NCBI RefSeq assembly: GCF_963924675.1
Contig: NC_089221.1
Span: 9,049,851 to 9,113,850 of the forward strand
Direction of reading: 5' to 3'
Origin: Phocoena phocoena
Lineage: Eukaryota > Chordata > Mammalia > Artiodactyla > Phocoenidae
DNA: 64,000 nucleotides
Positions 35,070 to 47,269 of this stretch are shown here, piece by piece. The notes beneath the pieces are model-generated. The model did not search any database, had not been told where the DNA came from, and was given only the letters and a program-made list of their open reading frames with translations. The translations under genes were made by a program, and so were the position numbers. The first letter of the stretch is position 1. Every line of letters starts with the position of its first letter.

Positions 35070-37080
35070 TCCTGTAGCAGCTGCAGGGAATGAATTAACC
35101 AGGGTGACTCCCTGGGCGCTGTTTGTGGCTCACGTCTTAGGATGTGCATGAAACTCCTCTTGCACCAGAGCCTCAAAGGCTTGCGAAGGAGCGATTCAAA
35201 ATGTGGATTTGTTTTTGTTACCTACCGGTCTGGCTGGGCCAGATCCGCCCGTGATGGGGGCATAACCTGGAGTGTGTTCCCAAGCAAATGGGCTCTTCCT
35301 CCAGCTTTTGCCAGAATGATCTTGAAGAATAGTAAAGAGTCTCTCTCCCTATTAAGAGAGAGCTCAGGCTAAGAGGTACGTTTTCGAATCAGCTCAAGTC
35401 AAACCGAGAGAGTGCTGATGGAACCATGCGTCGAGTCTCGGATGATAAGAACAGGGGCAGATGGAAGAGAGAGAAGGGGGAGTGCCTTATTGAGACCACT
35501 TTCAAGAGTCTGAATTAAATTTAACAGGAGAAAAATCCATCAACTTTCTATATGGCAATTCCTGGCAGATGCCAACAAGGGCTGGGTTTCTTTGCAGGAC
35601 TCTTGCCATATTTCCCTAAAAGTCTCAAAAAATACAGGTGACCAGACTAAGGCCCAGGCTTAAAGGCAGCCAACCTTATAAAGAAACTGGAGTCTATTTT
35701 ATAAAGTGTGACTTCGCTTAATACAAGAGGGACCAGAATATCCAAGGCATTGTCTCTGGAGCTTGGAGAAGATTAAAATGGGCAGCTGCTATTCCGACCC
35801 TCGACATGGACAGTTTTTAAGCTCCCTTTGCCTCTTCAGCTGGATTCTCAATATGTGTGTCAGGAAGAGTTGAGCGGGATTCTATTTTAGAATTTTGGAA
35901 GCATCATCAAGGGACTCACCCCGTAAAGTAGCTCTAAAAGGACTCTTTCCTCTAACAACGACAACAAATATACCAAAGGATCCATAAGGGATGAGTAAAT
36001 CATTAAACTATTAAGAAGTTGCTATAAATAGGCAGTGTTAATTTGATAATTCAGAACGGACTGGTACAACAAGATTTCCAAGGCTCATAAAGTACTGCTG
36101 GCTTTTGGCGGTAGCTAGCACCTGGGGTGCACGTTAACTGCTCCTTTACCTGGCCGTCCGGGTGCGGGGGTACCCGGGAGCCTTCTCCTTGGCTGGTTTC
36201 CCAAGGCGCCCCGGTGGAGCAGAGAGCAGGGGCCTCCGGCGTGGTGTGCCTCCCCCTTCTGCGGCTTTCAGAGGAGGGAAGGGAGGAAGGGGAGAGGGAG
36301 GGGCTTCCAAAGCACTGATGACGCTTCTCGTCGCCAGATGCCCAGGTGCGTGACGGTGAAGAGCAGCCACAAGGGGGCGGCAACCTCCCTCCTGAACCCA
36401 GTAACAGGGCAGCCTGCTCTGCCAACCCCACAGGCGACATGTGCCTTTGTGCCTCAGTTTCCATTATGGTCCCTGATCTCGTACCCCAAATCCTTGGGGC
36501 CAGATAGGTTTCAGAATTCATATTTTTTTGCAAATATTATAAAGGCACCACGTTGCATAAATCACATACAATGAATATTCCTGAAGGGGTCCGGGGCAGC
36601 ACCCCACAGTCAAAACCATTACTATTTTCTACAGCAAAACGTATAGAGATTACACTAAGTAGGATACATAAAGAATATAAATAGCTACACATCGGTTCAG
36701 TTTCTGCCACCATACGAGCTTTAGTGTGAAAATACGAAAACCTTTGCAGTTTTCCGAACCCTCCGGACTGTGCATTTTGCTTGCTCCGGGGACACTGCAG
36801 CACTTCCTGCTCACTACCTCCCACGAGGCCCTGGCTGTCACTCCCTCCACCACCAAGCAAGAGAAATGGATTTGGAATAAAGAAGACAGTACAGCTGTCA
36901 AGGGGTAAAAAGAATCATCGGCATTAGTCTGGGATTACACAGAGAAGCTGCGGTCAGTTCTGTACATTTATCTATAGAGAGTAAAATTTGATTCATGCAT
37001 TTAAGCAAAACCTTTGGCAAGGCAGGATAAAACGACTGCAACCAGGGAATTCCTCCCAAATTGGCAGCCTGCCTCAGCCT
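35070..37080. other. Sequence without a recognised gene or repeat
   Basis: A short GC-rich part at 36155-36310 has several CG dinucleotides and a purine-rich run ('gaggagggaagggaggaagg'). Overlapping open frames there are on both strands and unconvincing. Confidence 0.4.
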
Positions 37081-37084
37081 CTTC

Positions 37085-37335
37085 TGGGTTCAGAGGACTT
37101 GTCCTCATAACCCTGTGTCACATGTGAAGCTGAGCTCAGAGCCCGCTTTCCCGCGTTCCAGCCCCCTCACCGCGAGGTGCGCAGGGCGGCTGGCACGTGG
37201 GGAGCTTGGCCTCCTTTTGTACAGATGAGGAAGCCACTTGTGACAGAGGAGGCCACGTCGCCTGTGGTCACTGATCTGGGAGGGAGTGGAGCCCTGACAA
37301 GAACCTGGGTCCTCAGATTCTCTGGCAAACTGTCC
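37085..37335 (+). mobile_element. MIR fragment
   Basis: The words 'cctcataaccctgtgtcaca', 'tttgtacagatgaggaagcc', 'acttgtgacagaggaggcca' and 'gtggagccctgacaagaacc' keep MIR order, with an insertion in the middle. Confidence 0.65.
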
Positions 37336-37339
37336 CCCT

Positions 37340-38630
37340 TATACTGGTCACATGCACAGCCCTCAGGACTGTGGCCCCAAATACGTTCCAACCAACTCCA
37401 GTCCCGCGGCGTGATTTGAGTAACCTTGCTCGACTAATTTTTGGAAACACTGCTGACTGTCTCCTCCTCTCAGAGATTTAAATGCCCCTGGTACATGAGG
37501 GCCCTGAGACATCATAAGGAAACCAGGTAAACTTCATTTAACCCATGTTTCCTAAATGCATTTGAACGTGGAACCCTTTGGGGCAGAACTCCTGTCAGCA
37601 CTGACACGCTCAGACTCTGATTAAAGGCAGTTTCAGTTGTGTTCCTGACTGTGCATAGAGTTGAAAGTGGCTGATCCACTTCGAAAGGCTTTTACCTCCA
37701 AGGCTGGAAGGGAAACTACAGCGATTTACCTCGAGGCCCAAGTCTAGGGCATCCATTTTTCCATTCCTTTTCCTCCCCATGGCCAGTTACCTCCAGTCAT
37801 GTGCTGCTGGGGTCGCTGGATGGACAAGCCTGGCCCGCTCCACTGCTGACGGTAAGCAAGGCTGTGGACGTGGCTCACAGACGCTGGGGCACCTTGTCAC
37901 TTGTGGTGAAACAAAGCGCCCCCATCGAGGGCTGAATGCCCTCACCGGCACACGCCGTCCGTGCAAAACCCGGTCGACAATGGGCATTTTTAATGGAGAA
38001 AGGGGAAACCATCTTCGGTCTAAGACTCTGCCCTCCTCCGGCCTTCCTTTCCACGGCAGTATACCCTTTCCTGAGCCAGGTGACGAGGGGACAGCAGCAG
38101 ATTTAGAAGTAAAGTGAAGTCATACCTTTGAGCTTTGATTTCTCCCTTGGAGTTTATTCGATATATCCACATGTTGGGAAATTCTAGAAATTATGCAGTG
38201 AGGTGGGAAAGCTGGACCAAGTATCGTTGGTGGAACATTTGTTCCTGGGGCCATAACAAAGTGACATTCATTTGGGCAATAAGAATTTTGCCTTCCTTTG
38301 GGTAAGAGTAAAACTGCCCTCGAAATCATGTGAGATCCCTAGAAACAAAGCATTTTTCAAACACGTGTTATTAGGTGGGATGAGAAAGCCACAGTAATCT
38401 CCAAACTCTGGACGGGGAAATTTGAGCTTCACTTAGCATCGGCACTTGTATCAAACAGTGGGACACTGAAAAGATGCCCCCAAACCTGAGAGGCAGGTGG
38501 CCCCCTCAGCACCCTGTGGCTTCACTGTTCAAGAACAACCAGAGTGATCCACTTAGAGTGCGAGGGTTGCTTTCAGCTCGTTAGGATTTTGACTGTAAAG
38601 TGATGGAGGTGAAGAGTCCGTTATGGACAT
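37340..38630. other. Sequence without a recognised gene or repeat
   Basis: Nothing recognised. Confidence 0.4.
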
Positions 38631-38634
38631 ACTG

Positions 38635-38870
38635 CTAATAAGAGCTAATATTTCTCTTGCTCTGTGCCAGGAACTAATCCAGGTGCTGGAGAAGCATTAA
38701 CTCATGTAATCTTCACAAGGGCCTGATCAGGTAAGATCTGTCATCAACCACAACTTATTTACAGATGAGGACACTGAGGCACAGAGAGGTTTAGTAAGCT
38801 GCCCAAGGCTACACAGCTAGTAAGAGGAGAAGCCAGGATCCAAACCCACAAGCCTGGGTCCCTAACGGTA
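38635..38870 (+). mobile_element. MIR SINE
   Basis: Nearly complete: 'aagagctaatatttctcttg', 'ctctgtgccaggaactaatc', 'aactcatgtaatcttcacaa', 'tttacagatgaggacactga', 'ggcacagagaggtttagtaa', 'ctacacagctagtaagagga', 'gccaggatccaaacccacaa'. One of the best MIR matches in the window. Confidence 0.92.
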
Positions 38871-38874
38871 GCCA

Positions 38875-41545
38875 GTGCTTTTCAAAGTCCAAACCTCAAA
38901 ATACTTTAAGGTCTTCTGTAGCTGCGGCACAATTTTCTGAATTTACCCAAATGTCCCTTATTTTATAAGAAAATCAGACAGTGACAGACTGACTAGTTAA
39001 GACTAACTCACTTTACTAATCAATGACCGGGCAGCTGAGAGACATTTTAATAGGAGGAATTTCTTGCAACAGTTTCTGAGAGAAAAATTATCATGGGATT
39101 TGATCAAGGACGTACTTTTTCCTAACTTCAAAACAGGACCTGAGGTCAGAAAAAGCTTATCCAAATTTAATACATTAAATTACACTTAGGTCGTCCGATG
39201 GGTTTATGTAAACCTACTCTGTAGGTCAGAGAATGGCCGTGGAGAGAGCAGGTAAGGCTCTGCCAGCATGCCCGGTGCACATGGACTAGTCTGTTCCTGC
39301 TTCAGGAACAATGCAAACCACCCCTGTCTCTCCCTAACCTCGGGCAAGTGAGTTCTCCTTTCTGGATCTGGATTCCCACGACTGTGAGACACAAGGTGGA
39401 CAGCTAGTTCCAAAACCCACACGGAGAATTCAGAGGGGAGCGGCTTTAAAGGGAAGCCAGTGATCTGCCTCCGAGGCAGTCGGCCAGGCTGCACGAGTCT
39501 GAGGCCGGTAAAATGAGTAATGAGAAATTAATCGAGGCCGTATATTTAGGCAAAGAGCGGTTATGGAGAAGCCAAGGCGTGATGGGAGCGCATACAGCAG
39601 GGGATTTGGTTTGCAGGACCCGTGAGGTTTCAGCTGCGCTCTGAAGGTGAGCGGTGCTGAGCACGGATGACACCTGTCCAGCGGAGGCTCTGAAACAGAC
39701 AAGCGCCTGCCCCCCGGCGGGGCAGGGGACCACAGAGAAAGGACCAGGAGCGGTTCTCATATTTTCTCAACTGCAGGACGCTGGTTATCCCTGAATAAAG
39801 TTTCATATTCACAGTACTTCACAACGTAGCACCCGGCACTGATCAAGGGGTGGGGGACACTGGTGGCACCAGGGCTGCTAACAGTCCTGTTCTCGCTTTA
39901 ACTCTCCATGATCACACCAGTTTGGTGCCTCACCGTGATGTCATCACTTCTTCCGAGGGGCTCCAACTCTTAGTGCTAAGAGCTGGACGGTACCCCAAGG
40001 AGCTGAATCGTCCTTTAACAACGCAAAGGAATCCCACCAGTGATACAAACTTGCGCTTCGCTGCAACCCCATTTAGCAGGCAGAGCCTAGAGGGCGCAGG
40101 CTGCCAGAGCACGGAAACGACTTGGGGGCACATGCGACCAGATTATTAACTTTAAGGAGAAAAAGTTTAATCTTCAGTTATTAATTCTTCTCTAGTCTGG
40201 AATTGCTTTAACTATTCTCTGTCAGATGGCTTTGATCATGACCCACAATAAAAACTTGGGTCATTAACACTTGTGACCCAGTGTGCGCACACAGACACAC
40301 CTAAAACAAGCAGTTCTGACTCTTACAGCCTGGGATGCACTCTCGTATTCTCTGCTTGACCTTATTCTATTTAAGAAAAAAAAAAATGCTGGTCTGTCTC
40401 CAGCTGAACGGACCTCAGGATCTACCAATGGACCACAGCCTACAGTCTACTCTGAGGAAACGCATGAAATGATAAACTTTCCTGAGCCTCCATTTTTCTC
40501 CATAATTATAATAATGCATGAAAGTTACTGTAGGGTTTCGCAGGTAAACTCCTGCACCATAGGGCGATTACAGGAACGGATGTGGAGACTAACAGCTAAG
40601 GCTCTGATCAAGACACAACGTCCTTGGACCAGATGGCAAGGCACTGGCAGGCGGCTTGAGTGTTGTTATCAGGTGAATGATTTTTCCATTAGAGTAAAAC
40701 CTTATTTCGTCAGATTTCACTAATTTGAAGTTTATATCCCTTAGGAGAAAGGTTGGACAAGTAGGCAACATAAACAGAAGAACAGGAAGAATATTAAAAC
40801 CCCTTAAGAAAATAAGGTTTGGGGAAGAAACCCCAAAACCCTACAGTGAAAATATTATTTGTGTATTATCTGTAGACACAGATAGTTGACATGTTTATTA
40901 AAAAGAATTCTTACTTATGCATGAAATCACATCTCCTCTGTGAGGGATCTTAATGGCAACACTCTAATTAGAAAAGTCTGAGTTACGGTAGGGTCACAAA
41001 AGCGACAATACCACATTTCTTTATATTTTCTAACTTGGAATTCCAGAAAGTACATCACACTGTTATTGAGGAGAATTAACACGAATTAGTAAAGTTCTAC
41101 TGCATGGTTATACTTTACAAGAGCTGTTAAGTTTGCTATTCAGAATATATACACACATTCCTATAAAGAGTCAGGCAAATTACTTGGGATGGCGGATAAC
41201 AAATGAAGTCCAATTAATTCCACGCGATCCCACATCAGTCTACTTGAGGCAGCGTAGCTGTTGCCCAGGGTACGAGAGCCAAACAGAAGGGGCCCCAGAG
41301 AGGAATGAGCTCAACAGGTCAAATGCTAAAGACATTCCACCGTCGGAGAAGGTTTCCTATCCCACCTCACTGTAAACTCCCCGCTGCGCTTTGCGGAGGG
41401 CTGCAGACAGGTTTGGCTAACGCTGGGTTGCACGGGGTTTGTGGTTTTCTCTGCGGCTGGGCCTCCCCAGCTGGGTCATAGGCTCAGGTGTGCTAGGAAT
41501 TCCCAAGAGGGGACCACCAGAGATGTTGGCGAGACTTCTCCGACT
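38875..41545. other. Sequence without a recognised gene or repeat
   Basis: 2.7 kb without an assignable repeat or exon, an unusually long repeat-free stretch. Open frames are at most 146 codons (40283-40723, +) and carry no motif I recognise. Confidence 0.4.
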
Positions 41546-41549
41546 ATGG

Positions 41550-41880
41550 GACTCTTAGAATTTTTCTTTTAAATTTTAACTTATTTAAAATTTGCGAACA
41601 CAAGCAAGAGTAGAAAGCGTAGTATATGCTGGCACCTAGCTCCCACAACTAACATACTGACTTTCCTCTTTCATCTGTTCCTCCCACCTCTACTTTGTTT
41701 TGTTGGTGGCTTTTAAAGCAAATTCCTGATGTCACACCATTCCATCCATAAACATTTGAGCAGGTATCTCTAACATAAGGACTTTTAACAGAACAAAATA
41801 ATACCATTTTAGCACACCCAATACAATTAACAGTCACTTTTTAAAAATATCACATAATTAATAATGTGTTCAATTTTCCT
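41550..41880. mobile_element. Ancient interspersed repeat, probably LINE-derived
   Basis: The words 'gaacacaagcaagagtagaa', 'ttttaaagcaaattcctgat', 'accattccatccataaacat', 'gcaggtatctctaacataag' and 'acaattaacagtcacttttt' are the order of a well-known diverged mammalian repeat. I do not assert the family name or orientation. Confidence 0.55.
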
Positions 41881-41884
41881 CGTT

Positions 41885-42435
41885 GACTGAAAATTAAATC
41901 CTTTTTCCCTTGGTTTGTTTGAAGCAGTAAAAGAATACTCGGAGCTTTAACAAATATATTTTTTTAATATTTTAAAAATACTTAAAAAAACGCTGGCCTG
42001 ATTGTAGCCCGACTTGTGCTGCCTGAAGGTCATTTCCTGGGCCTGCCTTGCCCTGTGCGGTGCCCACTGGCTGGTGGGCGATCCATGGATGTGGAACCTA
42101 AGGCCACACAGCGGCCACCTGGTTCCCAGCCAGCGGTCTCTTGGGAGGGGCCGCACAGGACCCCGAGGCTACAGTAAGACAAAGGCGGGGTGGCGGGAAT
42201 TGGGGCCACAGGACTCTTTTTTTATCAGGGTATTTTACAGGGCTGAACTGCTAGGAAGCAGGCTTTGAAAAACGCTACAGAAGGAAGGCACCCACATCTC
42301 ACAATGTCATCGAAAAATGTGGCTACTGTAAAAAAAGCTGACATTTAGCTCCTTGTAACATGTCCCAGGGCAGGTCCTCAAAAGGGAAGGATGGTTGTTA
42401 GTACTCAATCAGATTTATCACCTTTCTCTCACGTT
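41885..42435. other. Sequence without a recognised gene or repeat
   Basis: AT-rich start, then mixed. Nothing recognised. Confidence 0.4.
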
Positions 42436-42437
42436 CT

Positions 42438-42615
42438 TCAGGGCAGTGACTCAAAATGTGGTCCCCGCACGGCAGCGTCAATTCATCGGGAACCGGTTGG
42501 AAAGGCACATCCTTGGCCCCGGCCCCCCCAGACATGCTCAACAAGAAACTTGGGGGCTGGGCTGGCGATCTGTGCTTCATCCACTCCCAGGAGATGCTGC
42601 CATGACTCAGGGCTG
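42438..42615 (+). mobile_element. hAT (MER1-group) remnant
   Basis: The words 'gtgactcaaaatgtggtccc', 'gatctgtgcttcatccactc' and 'agggctgagaacca' match the start, middle and end of the same non-autonomous hAT group seen at 5778 and 53640. It is diverged. Confidence 0.55.
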
Positions 42616-42783
42616 AGAACCAAGCTGTCCCCAAGGTCACTGTGCTTGCGGGGAGAGGGGAGGTCCAGTCACCTCCACCTTCACAAACAACTAGGGGAAA
42701 ATTCGCTACCGTGTGTCCCGGCAATGATACAGACCAGAGACACGCACACGCACACAACAAACACACAAACAAAATGTAAAAAC

Positions 42784-42806
42784 TCTCCCGCCCCCCCCCC
42801 CCCCCA
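42784..42806 (+). repeat. Poly-C tract
   Basis: About 20 C with a single G lead, preceded by a CACA-rich patch (42738-42775). G-rich on the minus strand. Confidence 0.88.
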
Positions 42807-42904
42807 TGCCCATCCAGAGTAATTCCATCCTCAGGCCTTAGGTGACGGAGAGCAGGCTGCTCTTTTCTGCGTGATGCTGTTGGCCGGGCAGCACGCAGAA
42901 GCCT

Positions 42905-43050
42905 CAACCAGCTTTATCACGTACAATCCTCCGAACAAGATATAACCACCCCATCGCCAAGACGGTAAACTGAGGCTCAGGGCACTGCAGGCAGGCACGT
43001 GGCCAAAGCACACAGCAGCTGCGGCAGAACCGGCTTTAACTAGCTCCCTC
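42905..43050 (+). mobile_element. MIR fragment
   Basis: The words 'gacggtaaactgaggctcag', 'ggcacgtggccaaagcacac' and 'gcggcagaaccggctttaac' represent the MIR core (…AAACTGAGGCTCAGAGAGG…). Partial. Confidence 0.7.
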
Positions 43051-43329
43051 CCATCCTGCGCCCATGGCGCCAAGATGCCTTTAGAAAACGTCGCCACAGC
43101 ACAGACAAAGCACGGAGAGTCACGGAGGTCCACAAAGCGGTCAGAGGGGAAGTCAGGTGCATCGGGTCTTGAAGCCTAGGAGGGGCGGTGACGCTCGGAA
43201 CGGGAAAGGGAAGCAAGGACCAGACCCAGCGATGGGCGCAGTGGAAAGGGCATCACGTGGGGATGTGGGCGGAGGCGGCACACCTGGGCTGAGGAAGGTG
43301 CGCTGCTAGGTGTAAGGCCAGCAGGTCCG

Positions 43330-43690
43330 GGGAAGGGCCCAGGGAGCCAGACGGAACCCCCGCCAAAGTGGCTGATGCAACCGACACCTGACATTGCCAC
43401 ACCACTCGGCCCCGGTCTTCCCGCTCCCCGAGGGGTGGAACCAACGGCTCTGAGGCTGATGCAACTGACACCTGACATTGCCACAACACCCGAGAGATTA
43501 CCAAAAAAGGGCTGCTTCACACAGCAAGCACCTGCCCTGCGTCCGCCCCTATAAATTTTGTTCGCGCCCACAGCTGGGCGCGACTTCTCTGGCCCCTTTC
43601 TCTTGGACCAGTGGACCTCGCCCGGGAGCGTTCCCAAGCAAAGCTTGTTTAAGCTCTCCTCCGTTTTTTGGTGCCGTTCCTTACACTAGA
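43330..43690 (+). mobile_element. ERV-type solo LTR with duplicated U3 segment
   Basis: The sequence has an LTR layout: two near copies of a 35-bp segment starting 'gctgatgcaa' (43371 and 43455, 84 bp apart), then a TATA box 'cccctataaat' at 43546-43557, then a C/T-rich leader to 'gtgccgttccttacac'. This resembles U3-R of a class I endogenous retroviral LTR. The exact ends and family are not determined. No gag, pol or env reading frames are nearby, so it is a solo LTR. Confidence 0.6.
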
Positions 43691-43699
43691 TGCCTCCTG

Positions 43700-45495
43700 T
43701 AGGTGATGGGGAGAAACCTCCCTGGGAATGCCTTCAGCCCCGTCAGCTGAGAGCTCTGCGCCTGGCTGGTGAGAGCCGGGCGGACTGTGCCCTCCCACGG
43801 GCCTCCCTCGGGAAAATGCCCAGGCTCCCGGCTTAGAACCTGGCTCGGCCGCCTCTGTACACCGGCTCAACCTGTCCCTCCCGGGGGCTGGCACTCGGGG
43901 CTGCCGACGGGCTGCCTGCAAGGTGGCTCCAGTGCTCTCGGGCTGACCTGGGCCGAAGGTGTCGCGCCATGCCTACTCCAGAGCCCGGCATGCAGTGAGA
44001 GTTCCAAGGAGGCAGGAGAAAGTTTTCTAAAACACAACTTTAATCTATGGTGCCCTTAAAGCATTTAAGCAGAGTTCCACGGAGCCCAGGTGGGGCAGCC
44101 GAGGCCCAGGTGGAGCCTGAGGGTGAGCAGGAATCAGCCAGGTGAAGGGGCGGCTCCTGGCCTCTATCATCTAGTCCACAGAGCCACAGGGCCCAGGATG
44201 GGAGAATGCACAGGCAAGCAAGGCCTGGACGTCCTCAGGGAGCCCTCACCCTCCTGGGCCTCCGAGAGAGAGTGCAGGGCAGAGAGGAGCTGAGGTGGGC
44301 AGTCATCTCCGGAAGCGAAGCGCAAACGGCCCAGAGTCCCGCCCTGAGAGGCAGAGTCCTGGGGCCCGGGCCTGGACGGTGGTGTGTGTGTGTGTCTGTG
44401 GTGATGGTGGGGCTATAGATGTTCCCCTGTTAGGGCTGTAAGGTACGAGGGGGTGGGGGGAAAGAGAAGCGGGCATGAAGGGCAGGGCAAATGGGATTTA
44501 GCTCGCCTTGGACACGCAGATGGAAAGGCCTGGCAGGCAGTCAGCCGTTCCAGCCCGAACTGGAGAAGTGGTGAGGGCTGGAGATACAGCCCTGGGGTTA
44601 TCTACACCCGCAGACCATGGCTAAGGGCCTATCTGCACATGCATTGTGTGAAAACTGTGAGTGGAAATGAGATTACCCCGGGAGGGCACCGAGTGGGAGA
44701 AGAAGAGATAGAGAAAACCCGTAATGTAGCTAAAACAATGACAACTGAGGGCTTTATCTGAAACCCGAGTGAATGTAAAACTTGAGCTCTTGAAATACTT
44801 GAAATTGTCAAACATGACACAAATCCTGCCCGGGGGTACCTGCTTCCTGGTTTTGGCACAAGGGGAGAGCAGAGGATTCTGTCCTTCTGCACATCGCAAG
44901 GGACAAGCAGGACCGGGGAATCCGCGTGGCCAACAGTGACTGGCAGCTCCCAGCTGGCTGCATGGCCGGCCTCCAGCCGGCGTGGGCCTGACCCTTTCCC
45001 TTCATTAGAAACCATTAGAGTTTCACCTGCCAAGCCAAAGCTCCGCGTCTGTGTCTGTCCTCTAGCGAGCGCCAGCCCCAGACGGGGTGCGGCTGGGGAC
45101 ATGATTACCATGGTTTGAGAAAAGCATCCCATTGCATCCTAATGGGATCCTCCCGACTGGTGCTCTGAGGACACACGGGCCCCTCGAGTGTCACTCTTAT
45201 GGCTTTAAAATCCTCTGAGCTCCTACAGTGCTTTGTCTCCTGTTTCACTCAGTTGGTGTTTCTCACCGTCCTGTCCACAGGTGTATACACCCTGTGTCCC
45301 TGACTAGATGGAGACCAGCTGATTCAGGCAGAGGTCCCTAAATCACACTGCCCTCCGAGTGAGTCCTCAAGCACCGCAGGGGTTCAGAGGGACAGTAGAT
45401 GGTGCTTCCCCCCAGACGGAGACAATCTCGGTGCAAACACAGCTCACGGGCAGCCCGGGAAGGACTCCGGCAGGTGGTGACCCTGTGCTAAGTGA
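43700..45495. other. GC-rich sequence without a recognised gene
   Basis: Short overlapping open frames. A small TG run lies at 44380-44400. No exon or repeat family recognised. Confidence 0.4.
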
Positions 45496-45500
45496 GGGGC

Positions 45501-45876
45501 TGTTACGGGCTGCATTGTGTCCCCCAAACTCCTATGTTGAAGTCCTAACCCCCAGCACCTCAGAATGTGGCCTTATTTGGAGACAGGGTCCTAAAGAGGT
45601 CATTAAATTAAAATGCGGTGATTAGGGTGGGTGTGCCCTAATCCAGTATGACTGGTGTGTCCACAAGGAGAGAGAATTCGAACACAGAGGGAAGATCATG
45701 TGAAGACATAGGAGAAGATGGCTGTCTACAAGGCCAGGAAAGAGGCCTCAGAAATCCACCCTGACAACACCTTGACCTTGGACTTCCGGCTCCCAGAATT
45801 GTGGGAAAACACATTTCCACGGTCTACGCCGCCCAGTCCGTGGCACTTTGTTCGGCAGCCCCAGCAAAGTGATACA
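45501..45876 (+). mobile_element. Complete MLT1-type solo LTR with perfect target duplication
   Basis: Begins 'tgttacgggctgcattgtgt', passes through 'gaagtcctaacccccagcac', 'ccttatttggagacagggtc', 'gattagggtgggtgtgccct', 'acaccttgaccttggacttc', 'gggaaaacacatttccacgg', and ends 'cagcaaagtgataca'. The 5-bp words ggggc (45496-45500) and ggggc (45877-45881) flank it exactly. This is the best-preserved LTR in the window, made by recombination between the two ends of a MaLR provirus. Confidence 0.93.
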
Positions 45877-45884
45877 GGGGCACA

Positions 45885-46300
45885 TGCAGCTGCACGTGTA
45901 GAAGGAATGCAGAGGGGAGAAGTCCCCGAAGGCTGCAGGAAGGCGGGAGCAGCATATGGGGGGCCTTGAGGTGAGCTGAGAGAACCTTCCAGATGGGAGG
46001 TGCGGCAGTGCGCAAGTGTGGAGGAGGGCTGGGCACTGTGTGCTCTCTGCTCAGGCCTGGATTCATGGAAAAGTGTGGGACCTGAAGTCTGCAGCAAAGG
46101 TTGGATGGAGTGACGCTGGGTAGGGCCTTCAATGACAGGTTACAAAAAGCAGGGGCTCCAGAGACCGACGTGGCGCAGTGGAAAGTTGTGGACCAGCGCC
46201 GGGCGAGCGTGCGGTCTGTAAAGAAGCCCTGAAGCCCTGGTTGAGGAAGCCCTTGGCTTCCCGATGAGCAGTATCTTGTACAAAGCTGGTGTCTTTTCAC
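45885..46300. other. Sequence without a recognised gene or repeat
   Basis: Purine-rich, with short open frames on the minus strand only. Nothing recognised. Confidence 0.4.
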
Positions 46301-46304
46301 CCTG

Positions 46305-46445
46305 CGAGGGGTTATTATTTTACCCCCATTTTATACCCCCAAAAGCCCAGGTTCTAAGAATTACGATATATTCCTACCACCACACAGGCAGCAGGTCACA
46401 AAGCTGAGACTGACACCCAAGTTTTCTGCCCCTAACTCCTTTCCA
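46305..46445 (+). mobile_element. MIR fragment
   Basis: The words 'gttattattttacccccatt', 'acaggcagcaggtcacaaag', 'ctgagactgacacccaagtt' fit the MIR 3' half. Confidence 0.6.
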
Positions 46446-46449
46446 CTGC

Positions 46450-47045
46450 AGAGGTCGAGAGGAGGCTAGACCTCCCCGGGATGCTATCCCTGCAACCGTG
46501 GGCAGGCTTGGTGCCCCCTGAGGAACCACAGAGCTGGGCAAGCAGTCGGCACCCACCCCACACCCGAGGTGAGGACCAAGGGCAGGAAGGCACGCAGGTT
46601 CTGGATTGGACGCTGAAGGGCAAACAGCACAGAGGCGTCTGAGGGCTGAGCTAAGGGAACATGCACGGTGTGAGAGGAAGTCTTGTCAGCCTGCCTGGGA
46701 GTGTTTTTGTTATATATGAAAATGGAGAAGGTGCTTAGGGCCGGCAGGGATGCAGACTTGCTGTCCAATCACTTACACTAAGGTGGGGGCCCTTCCCACA
46801 CTGAATGAAGGTACATGTGGGGTATAGGACCCTGAAAATCATGCCGGAATCTAGACCTTTGAAAAGTTGTCTGATGTGATGGAAAATTAGAGGAAACCTG
46901 TCATACAAGTTTAGACATATATGTTTTGATACAATATGTCTCAAAGACAAGGGTTCTTAACCCAAGGGTCCCAGAACTAAAAATCAGGGCCCCCATGAAC
47001 TAGGGCTAGGGGAAAACAAACAAAACCCAAACCCTGTATCTTTAT
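46450..47045. other. Sequence without a recognised gene or repeat
   Basis: Nothing recognised. Confidence 0.4.
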
Positions 47046-47056
47046 TTTCATTCTCT

Positions 47057-47260
47057 CTTTTTTTTTTCGCGGTACGCGGGCATCTCACTGTTGTGGCCTC
47101 TCCCGTTGCGGAGCACAGGCTCCGGACGCGCAGGCTCAGCGGTCATGGCTCACGGGCCCAGCTGCTCCGCGGCATGTGGGATCCTCCCACACCGGGGCAC
47201 GAACCCGTGTCCCCCGCATCGGCAGGCAGACTCCCAACCACTGCGCCACCAGGAAAGCCC
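47057..47260 (-). mobile_element. CHR-2-type SINE, inverted
   Basis: A T-run (reversed tail) leads to 'gcatctcactgttgtggcct', 'ctcccgttgcggagcacagg', 'gcaggctcagcggtcatggc' and ends 'actgcgccaccaggaaagcc'. The reversed B box 'gcacgaacccgtgtc' is intact. The word 'ttcattctct' flanks both sides (47047 and 47261). Many CG dinucleotides are still present, so it is relatively young. Confidence 0.94.
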
Positions 47261-47269
47261 TTCATTCTC

